17,577 nucleotides of DNA from Mucidula mucida (taxonomy: Eukaryota > Basidiomycota > Agaricomycetes > Agaricales > Physalacriaceae): contig JADNYV010000710.1 in NCBI GenBank assembly GCA_015501055.1, positions 1 to 17,577 of the forward strand. The letters are read 5' to 3'. The notes beneath the pieces were generated by a model. That model saw only the letters and a list, made by a program, of their open reading frames with translations, did not search any database and was not told where the DNA came from. A program made the position numbers and the translations under genes. This document shows, in pieces, positions 8,006-16,029 of this stretch (positions are counted from its first letter, which is position 1; every line of letters starts with the position of its first letter).

Positions 8006-9219
8006 ATGGCCTCGTCCACCCTCGCCATAAACTACCCCGGCTATCACGGCCCAATAACCGCCACCTTGGATTGGTGTGAAGTACGCACGCGCTTTCCCTC
8101 CTTCCCCCCACATCCCGCGCTAACCCTTCCCCCCCAGGCCAACTACCAATTCTCCTTCTACATCGCCGAAATGGCCAACACCCTCTCCAACCTCTTCACC
8201 ATCGCCCTCGCGCTCTTCGGCCTCGTACACGTCCTCAAAGAGTCCCTCCCCACGCGGTATACCGCCGGGTACGCTGTACGTACGCCTCTCCTCTTCCCCT
8301 CTCCCTCCCAAGAACTGAAGGGAAGCAAAAAAGAGCTTCGCCATTGTCGGGATAGGTAGCTTCGCATTTCACGCGACATTGCTGTTCCAATACCAGCTCG
8401 CCGACGAGCTCCCGATGATCTACGGCACGACGACGAGCTTGTGGTGTCTCTACGACAACGCCCCAGGCTTCAACATGAAAAGCCCGCGTACGATATCTAC
8501 TATGGTGCTGATAATCCTTTTCGATGCTCTGTTCACCTGGTCTTAGTACGTTCCGTCTTGCGCTATATCATTCGCTTTTACGCTATTTGTAGCATCATAT
8601 ACAGGAACCCGGTGTACCACCAAGTCGTATTCGCCACGATCGTCATCGGATGCGTAGCACGCGTCGCATACCTCGTCAAGTGGTCAGACGAAGCGCGGTC
8701 AAAGATTCCTGCGGAGAAACGCGCAGAGGTCGGCAATGTGTACACGTTGGGCGCAGAGCTTTTTGTGTTTGGCTTTTTCGTGTGGAATCTGGACAATATC
8801 TTTTGCGATAAGCTGACGGTGTGGAAGACGTCGATTGGGTGGCCAGCCGCTTTCTTGTTGGAAGGTGATTCTCATCTTATTCTACTGGTTTTCTTCTAAC
8901 ATATATTTTCAAAGGCCATTCCTGGTGGCATTTGTTCACAGTTGGTGTCTCGTCTCTTAGAGTGTACCACGTCTCACAGATGACATTCAGGGCATCGGCA
9001 CGTACTACACACTTGTCGGGACCCAGTGTAAGTTGGCCTTCATCCTTTAATGAACCTCCCGTCTGACGAGCTTCAGATTTGTAAGGCATCCTGTCAAAGG
9101 CGTGTTCCCATCCTCACCGATTGTGTAGGTCTCTCTGTATGAAAGGGGACCATCGAGATTTCCTGCTTCGCTGGCTGTCTATCTTTCCCATTGTGGCTCG
9201 CGCTCAAAAGACTGATTAG
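8006..9219 (+). CDS. Alkaline ceramidase (ACER/Ypc1 family)
   Basis: A multi-pass ER/Golgi membrane hydrolase that cleaves ceramide to a sphingoid base and a fatty acid. Eight exons give 837 nt and 278 aa: 8006-8080, 8138-8275, 8334-8539, 8605-8864, 8915-8940, 8991-9027, 9077-9080 and 9129-9219. All metal-site residues known from human ACER3 are present at a constant offset: the calcium-site D22, W23, E25, N27 and E36 in DWCEANYQFSFYIAE, and the zinc/catalytic S80, H84 and D95 in GSFAFHAT and ADELPM. The last two zinc His, H228 and H232, lie in GHSWWH. Hydrophobic helices fill the rest, and the tail is SLCMKGDHRDFLLRWL, then FPIVARAQKTD. The start ATG has a good context (AACCATGG). The third intron uses a weak GTCTTA donor, chosen because the obvious continuation meets a stop. 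Exon 7 is only 4 nt. The gene ends 177 bp before a convergent minus-strand gene. Confidence 0.92.
9077..9080 (+). other. Putative 4-nt microexon (ATTT) of the ceramidase gene
   Basis: Exon 6 ends in phase 1 at a strong GTAAGT donor (9028). After a CTGAC branch site and CAG acceptor come the four bases ATTT, followed by a second donor GTAAGG (9081) and acceptor GTGTAG (9128). With these four bases the frame reads GTQYLSLCMKGDHRDF, matching the C-terminal pattern expected for this family. Reading through from 9077 gives an immediate stop (YL then TAA), and skipping the four bases breaks the frame. A 10-nt version (9071-9080) is also in frame, but its acceptor lies only three bases past the branch site. 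Confidence 0.6.
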
Positions 9220-9396
9220 ACGCGACGGAGATATCGTAGAATGAAAATAAAGGTATATACAGAAGGGTTGACCTTTCCGGGATAGTAGCGTAGTTAAAAG
9301 TACATCTACGGAGAAAAATATGGGTGTTGAAGTAGTAGAAAGAGCGTGTCGTACATATGTCCCAAGCCCCAAATGGGTATAGAGCGTGACCACAGC

Positions 9397-10287
9397 TCAA
9401 AGAAACCCATGCTTAGCGAGATACTCGAATCGCCCTTCGCCTTCTTCTCGAAGAGGTCTTCCCGAGTATGTCGACGACCTTTCCCATCCCTCCGTCATAT
9501 AAAAAATGTTCATTCGCTCCCACAAAAAGCGCTTCGAAGCGACCGCGCCATTGTCCTGCTGCTTCTCCTGGCGGTCATTGTTGTCCTCCTTCAACATGGC
9601 GCGAGCGAGCTTGTTATGGGTCCGCAGCTTGTCTTGTTGTGTTGGCGACAAACTAGCATTTTCGGTCGAAGGATTTATCGCGTCGGCCTTGGAGGACACC
9701 TTTCGGCGCTTGCGTGATGCGTGTGAGTTGCTGGGAGGACTCTGAGAAGACAACAGAGGCAAGGCGGGGCTAGAAGGACGTCGTATAGCAGTCGTACAAG
9801 AGGTCAACTTAGACTTGGATGTTGCGACGGTCGTCGGCTGGGATGAGAGTTTGGGCGTGAGATCGTAGTGTTCTGGGAACACGCGATAATCCTTCGGGGC
9901 TCGCGTGAGGGACTGGTTTGGCTTTGATGAAGGAAGAGTGGTCGCAGCTGAAGGTCGCTTGGCGGGCGGCTTAGGCGGGCGGTTTTCTTTTCCTCTGGGA
10001 ACGACAGACGGCTTGCGCTCCCACCAAGCTGCGAGCACGCCTTGCGGCAGAGAGGAATAGCGCGTTGCGAGAGCTTTAGAAGCGCTAGCGAGGGAGAGCT
10101 GAAACAAATCGCGATCCTTCGCGTACTGCCAAACGCTCTTCGCCAAGACGTCGGGATCCCTCACCCGCTGTCCCTGTCCTGGTAATATTTGGCGGTTGTG
10201 CTGTTCGAGTAGCTCGCGTAAGCGCTGCTGCGGTCGCTCGTGCTGGATAGTTGCGGTAGAAGAATCGCGGTTGACTAGAGGGGCCAT
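9397..10287 (-). CDS. Uncharacterised, probably nuclear, low-complexity protein
   Basis: A single uninterrupted frame of 296 aa from ATG 10287. The open frame extends nine codons further upstream but without an ATG. Residues about 40-90 look like a folded, helical segment (SVWQYAKDRDLFQLSLAS and GVLAAWWERK). A long Pro/Ser/Lys-rich disordered middle follows, with a basic patch resembling a nuclear localisation signal (RKRRKVSSK). Then comes a charged helical stretch (DKLRTHNKLARAMLKEDNN). The C-terminal end is compact and aromatic (RFLWERMNIFYMTEGWER, then EYLAKHGFL). I do not recognise the family, and no function is proposed. A short in-frame intron near the 3' end cannot be ruled out. The stop at 9397 lies 177 bp from the ceramidase stop, so the two genes are convergent. 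Confidence 0.7.
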   Translation of the reverse strand: MAPLVNRDSSTATIQHERPQQRLRELLEQHNRQILPGQGQRVRDPDVLAKSVWQYAKDRDLFQLSLASASKALATRYSSLPQGVLAAWWERKPSVVPRGKENRPPKPPAKRPSAATTLPSSKPNQSLTRAPKDYRVFPEHYDLTPKLSSQPTTVATSKSKLTSCTTAIRRPSSPALPLLSSQSPPSNSHASRKRRKVSSKADAINPSTENASLSPTQQDKLRTHNKLARAMLKEDNNDRQEKQQDNGAVASKRFLWERMNIFYMTEGWERSSTYSGRPLREEGEGRFEYLAKHGFL

Positions 10288-11049
10288 AGCTATACTTTGG
10301 TTAGTCTGGGCCAAATAAGGCGCATATATGCGTACTTTTGGACTTGTAGAGTGTGTAGAATCCTAGTCGCGTGTCGGCACGGTAGGCGCGCGTATTTGAT
10401 GAAGGCGAGATATGGTTAAAAGGCGAGGAAAAGGCTGAGGCAAGACCTCGACGGGATGGCGCTGATGGTAATAGGAAGGAAGCAGGAAAAGCCTACGTCA
10501 CTTATAGTCGATGCACCTATTTCCGTTTGTGGCGTTGTACATGATGCACGTCCTGTTCAGCGCGAATTGCAAAGCGAAGTCATAAGCGCCACCAACATTG
10601 TCCATATCACACGGGAAGCTGGCTGTTTGAATTAAACAAGTTATAGGAAAAGATGATAAACGACGCATACATCTTTCGCCGCTTCTAATCGTGTGCCCTC
10701 ACGCGAAATGGGCAGATAATAACACACATGTCATGTAATAATCGCATTCGATGGCCTATGAACGCCTGGAAGATATATCGTCCTACCGCGCTCGCCGCCA
10801 CCAAATGTTCCAATACGTGCAAGGGCATCTCCAAGCACAAAGCGCCGCCACCAACGAACACAGGAGGTGCCATGCACATCCCTAAAAGGCCGTGCATACA
10901 CCGATGTGGGTAGATGTCGTGTCCAACATAATGCATATAGGCAGGATCACCAATGAAGGATGGATGGAAGCTAGCTCGAGGTATGGTGTGGATATCGAGA
11001 GCAGGGCTTTGTGGAAGCGACTGGCGGCCTATGTATGGACCACACACGT
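10288..11049. other. Intergenic region, mostly without a defensible gene
   Basis: It contains the presumed promoter of the minus-strand gene starting at 10287 and the 3' flank of Usb1. Frames on both strands between 10685 and 11074 overlap each other and show no family motif; I do not call them. The one frame worth noting is the small one at 10498-10668, listed separately. Confidence 0.45.
10498..10668 (-). CDS. Possible small Cys-containing protein or terminal exon
   Basis: A 56-codon frame from ATG 10668 to TGA 10498-10500. Its second half looks coding: SFPCDMDNVGGAYDFALQF, then NRTCIMYNATNGNRCIDYK, with Cys residues and two N-glycosylation sequons (NRT, NAT), as in secreted proteins. The first 14 residues are weakly hydrophobic but are not a convincing signal peptide. 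They could instead be intron, since TTCAAACAG at about 10625 would serve as an acceptor and GTATGC just upstream as a donor. Either a tiny gene or the last exon of a gene whose upstream exons I could not assemble. Confidence 0.3.
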   Translation of the reverse strand: MRRLSSFPITCLIQTASFPCDMDNVGGAYDFALQFALNRTCIMYNATNGNRCIDYK

Positions 11050-11902
11050 CTACGACGCGCCCTTGAAACGCCATGCAAAAACATTCTTGCCAATCTTCAC
11101 CTCCACCCGCTCCGCCTCGAAAGCATTGGCTTTAGCAGCCAAAGCGGCCTGATATCGTTCGTTGAGACTTTTCGTAGCAAGATGAACCGCATCTAACGCC
11201 CAAGCAATCGAGCCATGATACCGCGGAGCGTCGTAGTATTCCTTCTGTCGAAGACGCCGCAGCAGGGGCTTGAGTCCATCCGACAAACGCACAAGCTCCC
11301 CATGCCCCGCGCCGACCTCCACAGCAAGAAACGTCCGCGTCTGCTCGTCATTCGTCAGCTCTGCAAGAGCAGCAAAGGAAATTGTGAATCTAATAAGCTT
11401 TTCAGCGATACACAAGCAGTCAACAGAGGGTACGCACGGTGCAGTTTTATTAGCCAGCCCCTTGACAGCACACTTTAAATCCTCCCTCTGATGCGCCCTC
11501 AGAAAGATCGGTCTCGACAGCGACACATGCAGCTCGGCCTCCTTCTCCGCAACCCAAAATCCATGCAGAGTAGGAACATCGCAGCGCGCGGTATCGATTA
11601 CTTGGCTCAGCAGCGTATACAGCGACGAGCGCCTGCTGAGCTTCAGAGCAACATAAACATGAGAGGCCCATTGACCATCGACATGCGGCGTGGTGCGGAC
11701 GCGGCCTTGGTGCAGCGCTGGGTTATCGACGGGGACCGGGACGATGAGGGAGGAGGAGAGGGTGGGCAGTTTTCTATCGAAATTGGATGAGTCGATATAA
11801 GAAAGGGTAGAGCGCGACGGACCGGCGCTTGGGACGGGAATCACTGTCGTCGTCGCTGTCCGAGCTGGAATATTCCACCAGCGACGCGCCTCGTTTTGAC
11901 AT
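11050..11902 (-). CDS. USB1: U6 snRNA 3'-5' phosphodiesterase Usb1
   Basis: A 2H-phosphoesterase-family exonuclease that trims the 3' oligo(U) tail of U6 snRNA in the nucleus. Three exons (11902-11823, 11773-11438, 11389-11050) give 756 nt and 251 aa; human USB1 is 265 aa. Both catalytic HxS motifs are present: HVS at 109-111 (ELHVSLSRPIF) and HGS at 197-199 (YHGSIAWAL). Other family blocks are VPVPVDNPALHQGRVR (about 38-53), DGQWASHVYV (59-68), FTISFAALAELTNDEQTRTF (140-159) and EVGAGHGEL (163-171). The N-terminus is an acidic Ser/Asp tail (EYSSSDSDDDSDS) followed by KRRK, typical of fungal Usb1. The ATG at 11902 is in a different frame from the longer open frame continuing upstream; a 49-nt intron (11774-11822) joins it correctly. 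The second intron (11390-11437, donor GTGCGT) is 48 nt with no stop codon, so it could be read through. Confidence 0.93.
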
Positions 11903-12515
11903 GGAGGTGCGGAAGAAAGGTCCGTCGGGACACCGGCCCGGTATGCCTGATATAAAGTTGGTATCCTGGAATGACTGTCCAAGGGAGCAAAAACCGGCGG
12001 ATCATTCTCAGTGCTTCACACTAAATAACACTAAATAAATGAACAATGCAAGTAGGAGTGCGACGCGTAGTATAAATAAGAAATAAATTATCACAGCCGC
12101 ATTCACACCTAGCGTCTCCTGCATATCATCTTTTCTTCTGCGCCATGATCTCCTCAAATTTGTCCAGCTGGCCGCGGTCGGGCATATCCTCCATCTTCTG
12201 GTCGAAGAAGAAGTTGGCCATGCGCATCTGCACGCCATGATCATTGCGAGGTATAATCTCCTGGACTTTATCGAAAGTGTGGTAGGCGATCATGCACTAG
12301 CGCCTCGAGGTGTGCAATGAGATGACCTGCGATTGAAGGTAAGAACACAATCAAATCATAGAGAACGTCGCGTACATCGGTATGACAGCTGGCGGGAATT
12401 CCGACAAAGCGCCAGCAGTTTGAGAAGTGATGCGTTTTTGGGATCCGCCCAACGCTCAGCGATAATGGTCACATCGTAGCCGGCATCGAGAAGTGCCCAA
12501 GCAGTCTGAAGCGAC

Positions 12516-13149
12516 TGTTAGAATATGTAACTCAAAAGATACGAAACACCTACACTGTTATGAATCGCCATATTTTCACATTTTCACATCTTATCATATC
12601 TTATCGGGAGCCTTGTCTTATCAACCAACGGACCGTTTCATCATCTGTTTCGTCACCGATCATACCCCTTTTCATTACCGAAGCCGTACTCATGTCGGAC
12701 ACACGCCCAACACATGGATGACATCATACATGCCGATACCTCATGGACTCCCTATTGTATACACACCGCCGACACTCGTAGTACACATGGTCGTTTCAGT
12801 ATTATTACTTACATGCAGTCACCACTCGTATTTAATGGTTTCACGGACTAGTAGCATACAACACTGGGTCAAGGGCGTGGAGCATCCCTAGTGGAAACGC
12901 GTATGGACAAGGAGCTTCAAACACAGACTTAATAGTATATAAGCAGTAGTGTAGTATCATTGTACTTTAGTTCCGATCTCGTTTATACACCTGGCCTAGC
13001 CTAGTCTTACGAACGCGAACGTTTTCTCTTTCAGTTCTTGCTGTGGTACCTGGTTGAGTCTCGTGGCTTAGTCAGTCGCTAACATACACCTACAGTGAAA
13101 CCAGTAATTTTATTAGCGTAGGCGGAATCAATCTTGTAACATTGTAACA
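12516..13149 (+). mobile_element. Solo long terminal repeat of an LTR retrotransposon
   Basis: The unit begins TGTTAGAATATG and ends ATTGTAACA, giving the expected TG...CA ends within a 5-bp inverted repeat (TGTTA/TAACA). It is 634 bp long, contains a TATATAA box at 12936-12942 about 200 bp from its right end (consistent with plus orientation), and has no credible coding sequence. Its edges are fixed independently by the flanking oxidase gene, whose reading stops exactly at 13150 and resumes at 12515. No internal retrotransposon region or second LTR lies nearby, so it is solo. The 5 bp on either side (GCGAC and ACCAG) do not form a direct repeat. The family (Copia-like is my guess) is not established. 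Confidence 0.75.
12936..12942 (+). promoter_or_regulatory. TATA box of the solo LTR
   Basis: TATATAA in the 3' third of the LTR, the usual place for the retrotransposon core promoter. Transcription from here would run rightward, antisense to the remaining 5' exon of the oxidase pseudogene. Confidence 0.4.
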
Positions 13150-14582
13150 ACCAGGATGCGCTTCTTCGGCGGTGTCCAGGTTAGGCGCAGTGGGATGGCC
13201 TTGCTGAAGGACGAGCTTGTTATCAACACGAGTCAAGAAGAAGTCGGGGGTAGAGGCGAAAGACATGATGTATATAAGAAGAAGTGTCTGTGTACGTGTT
13301 GTCGACTGATAATCCCCTTCGATGCGCCAACACATCGTTTTCCGCGGCACCCTGCCACTCACGCAAATCTCTCGGTTACGAACAGGTGAGTGGCCCCAGG
13401 TTCATCCTCCGCCTCAGACCGGACTCATCGCGCCTGTGGTTACAGAGTATATGGCTGGGACCGCCAACTGTCCTCAAATATAGTAGCAGAGGTATGATGA
13501 CGCTCAGACCGTTTACATCGCCGGAACGCGAGGTAACGAACTGGATCTTGGCTACAGATCCATGGTTTTGAGTGATTTGCATCGTAGATTAGATCGCCTC
13601 GGAATGTGGACCGTGTGCGACGGAAGACAAGAGTGCTACCACATCAGGCGATATCTGTACGATCTTTAGACGTATTGGCAAGAGAAGTGAGGAACTCTTA
13701 CGCGCTTACTTGGGAAGAAAAGACACGACCTCCGCATGCAGCAGGGCAGCATACAGAGAAGTTTTCCGCGCGCTTTGGGCCCCAGTTAAGCATTATGGTG
13801 GCGATTCAGGCGCCGTCCTGCGATTGAACTTTCTCTGAAACGCGAAATGAACATCTTTCTTAGGAACCCAGCCGTGTCTATATAATTGAATGAGTCACTG
13901 TCGTGCGCTCTCTCGTAAGACCGTCAGATATACCGAGCTGAGAAGTGCTGCCATTATCCGAGATTGTTTGGAATCCAATACGCCTAGATAGAGTGACCCG
14001 ACTTGCACTAAGGGAAAGAGTGTCCGGTGACGTTTCGAGAAGAAGGATGTAGCTGGAAAGCGACAGAACTGTAGGCGCCAACAACACAAATCGTGGAAGG
14101 AGCTTGTGCAAACGGACGCGGATCCACTGACGGGGACGGAGCCTTGAGAGACAGATGGTCATCTCGGATACGAAGTTCGACAATATCGTCGAGAGTTTCT
14201 TAATGTGCGGTTGTAGGCAGATGGAGGATAACCATGCAATTTTAACGACTTGAGTCCTCGATAGGTTGAATGCATGTTTGTCCAGAAGATTACCTGAATC
14301 ACTGCATTAAAAAGACGTCGCTTGAAGCTGGAGGTATTTCCGAGGAAGATCTAGGCATGAGGACGTGCAGGGATGTAAATCCACTGAAGACCATGGAGGG
14401 AAGAGGTCAACCCGATTGCTGACGGATGTAGTGGCCGGTATCTCCGTATTCGAGTTGACATCACTAAATGTTTGAAAAGATGGCACGAGATTATATAACT
14501 CCACGATCAGTGCCATAACTTAGTACAAATGATTTACTGGGAAAGGGGTGTGATCGGTCCCGTTATGGTTTTATTTCCGATC

Positions 14583-14622
14583 ATCGCGTGGGCTCACGCG
14601 ATCGGCTCTCGGCCGCGATCGC
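14583..14622. repeat. Two overlapping GC-rich hairpin dyads
   Basis: ATCGCGTG-GGCT-CACGCGAT (14583-14602) is a perfect 8-bp stem with a 4-base loop. It overlaps a second dyad, GCGATCG at 14598-14604 pairing with CGATCGC at 14616-14622. The two stems share bases and are mutually exclusive. Confidence 0.6.
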
Positions 14623-14740
14623 ATCTGGTTCCGGGCTCCGAGTTCTGTGTTCCTTGCTCTCCTCTTTCCCGCCGCCGCGTCGTCTGTCGTTGTTGCGCTT
14701 ATTCCCGGCCACCGGTGGAGCCAAAAGTTTCTGATTCTAA

Positions 14741-14780
14741 TACTGTATCTGATCTAAACCTACTGTATTTGATCTACTCT
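14741..14780. repeat. Tandem pair of a 20-bp repeat
   Basis: TACTGTATCTGATCTAAACC is followed immediately by TACTGTATTTGATCTACTCT; 16 of 20 positions agree. It lies about 200 bp upstream of the RING-like gene. Confidence 0.5.
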
Positions 14781-14981
14781 CCTCTGCTTACAATGAGAGT
14801 TGATTTTCTTCCTTAATCAAGTCTGGAACATCGTCGCGTTCATGATCCCGCTCTTCCCCACGGTCGAACTTTCAGGAGGGCAGGGCATCTATCTCTACTA
14901 GCATCTTCCCTAGCATCTTCATCTACTTCACAGAAAGCATTATGATGAATCACACTGGAACGAGTCGAGGATCTACAAAGT

Positions 14982-15623
14982 ATGATTTTCTGCATGTTGC
15001 CATCTGATACAATAGCTTACGATGTTTACAGCAGCATCCTGTGTGACGCCAGAAAAGTACAGAAAACACTTCCTCTACTATCGGAACTGCCCTGCATGTG
15101 CTGTGGTCGTCTCATCACATCTGCGACAATCACACTGCCATGCAGAGAGATATACAAGTCGTTCGGAGGAGCGTGGATTTTGGATTGTGGTCATGTGCTT
15201 GATGCGTATTGTGTTGCTGATATCCTTAAGCCGCAATCCTTTCAGATCATTGATATTGAGGTAGCGGCTGAAGAAATGGGGCGGCCTCCAGATGAATCAT
15301 CATGCTGCATCGAGAAAGTGTATTCATGTCGTTTCCCGGAGTGTGCTGGCTCCTTCTCCATCATTCCAAGACATCCCAAACTTCCTTTTCACGACACGTT
15401 CTTGTCGTATTCTCATGCAGATGGCCCATGGACTTTTTCTCTGAATGCCAATGGACTTTGCACGTTGACGCCATACCGGAACTGGGGTATGAATCATCAT
15501 GTTCATGGAACACTCGATGATCTGTATAATGCGGGTTACAATGTAATTGAGCAGTTGAAATGTTTCGATTTGCAGCGTAGTAGTCCCAAGTATTACGTGC
15601 CCGTACAATATATCTTAAAGTAG
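14982..15623 (+). CDS. Cys-rich RING-like zinc-binding protein of unknown role
   Basis: An uninterrupted 213-aa frame from ATG 14982 to TAG 15621-15623. Possible metal ligands are spaced like a degenerate RING or treble-clef finger: C38 and C41 (PCMCCGRL), C54, then C69 and H71 (LDCGHVLDAYC) with C77, C108/C109 and C116/C121 (YSCRFPECAGSF). The C69-x-H71 step resembles the C-x-H of RING C3HC4 fingers, but the next Cys is five residues later instead of two, so it is not canonical. The C-terminal half has no recognised domain. If it is a RING it would act as a ubiquitin ligase; that is inference. An alternative start at residue 5 (Met) or an unseen upstream exon is possible. Confidence 0.55.
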   Translation: MIFCMLPSDTIAYDVYSSILCDARKVQKTLPLLSELPCMCCGRLITSATITLPCREIYKSFGGAWILDCGHVLDAYCVADILKPQSFQIIDIEVAAEEMGRPPDESSCCIEKVYSCRFPECAGSFSIIPRHPKLPFHDTFLSYSHADGPWTFSLNANGLCTLTPYRNWGMNHHVHGTLDDLYNAGYNVIEQLKCFDLQRSSPKYYVPVQYILK

Positions 15624-15663
15624 TTCTAGTATGTTATGTCATATAGCATTCTAATCTCTCTTT

Positions 15664-16026
15664 CTATTGCGAGTCGCTCTCACTCTCTTCATCTGAGGAA
15701 GATGCCTCAACTGAATCCCGACGCTGCTTGTCGTCTCGTTCCGCAGGCGTTCCGTTTTTGCTTACACACCGGCGGTCTCTCTTGAGTCGAATAGCACTCA
15801 GCAGCTGCTTGATGCCACGATTTGCTGCTGGATAAGCTTTAGTGAAGTCCTCGTTGGTTGAATATCCGCCAGTTTGTTCAGGACATGAAGTATATGAGTA
15901 CAAAAGCAATGAAATCCTACCAATGACGTTTACGAGCGATGATACTCCGTTGTGATTGCTTAGACGCGTACAAGGCCTTGTTGGAACCTTGATACCACGA
16001 CTCGGGCCAGTCTTTCAGAGCAATAC
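15664..16026 (-). pseudogene. Unrecognised coding remnant with an acidic tail, frameshifted
   Basis: Two coding-like blocks lie in different frames. The upstream block follows a plausible acceptor (GTGACAG) at 16027 and reads ALKDWPESWYQGSNKALYAS, then KQSQRSIIARKRHW, before TAG at 15917-15919. The downstream block reads SLLLYSYTSCPEQTGGYSTN, then EDFTKAYPAANRGIKQLLSA, a basic stretch and an acidic Ser/Glu tail (SSSDEESESDSQ), ending at 15664. No intron with an AG acceptor restores the frame between them, so a one-base indel is the simplest explanation. The 5' side abuts GC-rich repetitive DNA, suggesting truncation. Family unknown. Confidence 0.4.
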
Positions 16027-16029
16027 CTG

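Larger units (their letters stand above)
12126..13266 (-). pseudogene. FAD-dependent D-amino-acid-oxidase-like (DAO domain) pseudogene, split by an LTR
   Basis: The 5' exon starts at ATG 13266 (MSFASTPDFFLTRVDNKLVL) and runs 39 codons to HPG at 13150, where an LTR begins. After the LTR, at 12515, the gene resumes with QTAWALLDAGYDVTIIAERW, then ADPKN, a frameshift near 12435, and SQTAGALSEFPPAV. These are typical of the first part of fungal DAO-family oxidoreductases. A short deletion near 12385 leaves HTD at a plausible donor (12375). A 49-nt intron (12327-12375) leads to SLHTSRR, an in-frame TAG at 12297-12299 where the family has Trp, and CMIAYHTFDKVQEIIPR continuing to a stop at 12126. 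The FAD-binding GxGxxG segment is missing where the LTR sits, and the whole catalytic C-terminal half is absent. The family normally oxidises D-amino acids or similar amines with FAD; this copy is dead. Confidence 0.8.
13267..14981. other. Long stretch without a gene I can defend
   Basis: Several overlapping frames of 60-100 codons exist. On the minus strand, 14307-14516 (MALIVELYNLVPSFQTF at its start) and 13878-14183 (containing LRPRQWIRVRLHKLLPRF) could be exons of one gene. A GTAATC donor near 14293 and an acceptor near 14203 could join the neighbouring frame, but the first piece is then out of frame and no domain is recognisable. On the plus strand, 13284-13571 and 14529-14816 are open but look non-coding. 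The left end should include the promoter of the dead oxidase gene. The right end holds GC-rich dyads and short direct repeats, listed separately. Confidence 0.35.

Noticed and set aside
10685..11074. 129-codon minus-strand frame overlapping the Usb1 3' end
   Set aside because: Out of frame with Usb1, no recognisable domain, and a competing plus-strand frame has equal claim; likely chance.
11050..11982. Usb1 starting at the upstream limit of the open frame (11982)
   Set aside because: That frame has no ATG before the conserved domain; the spliced start at 11902 gives a typical acidic Usb1 N-terminus.
12493..12891. 132-codon plus-strand frame
   Set aside because: Lies mostly inside the solo LTR and begins in antisense oxidase remnant; composition is not coding-like.
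13271..13277. TATATAA as a TATA box for the oxidase gene
   Set aside because: It lies only a few bases from the start codon at 13266, too close to direct a normal transcript for that ATG.
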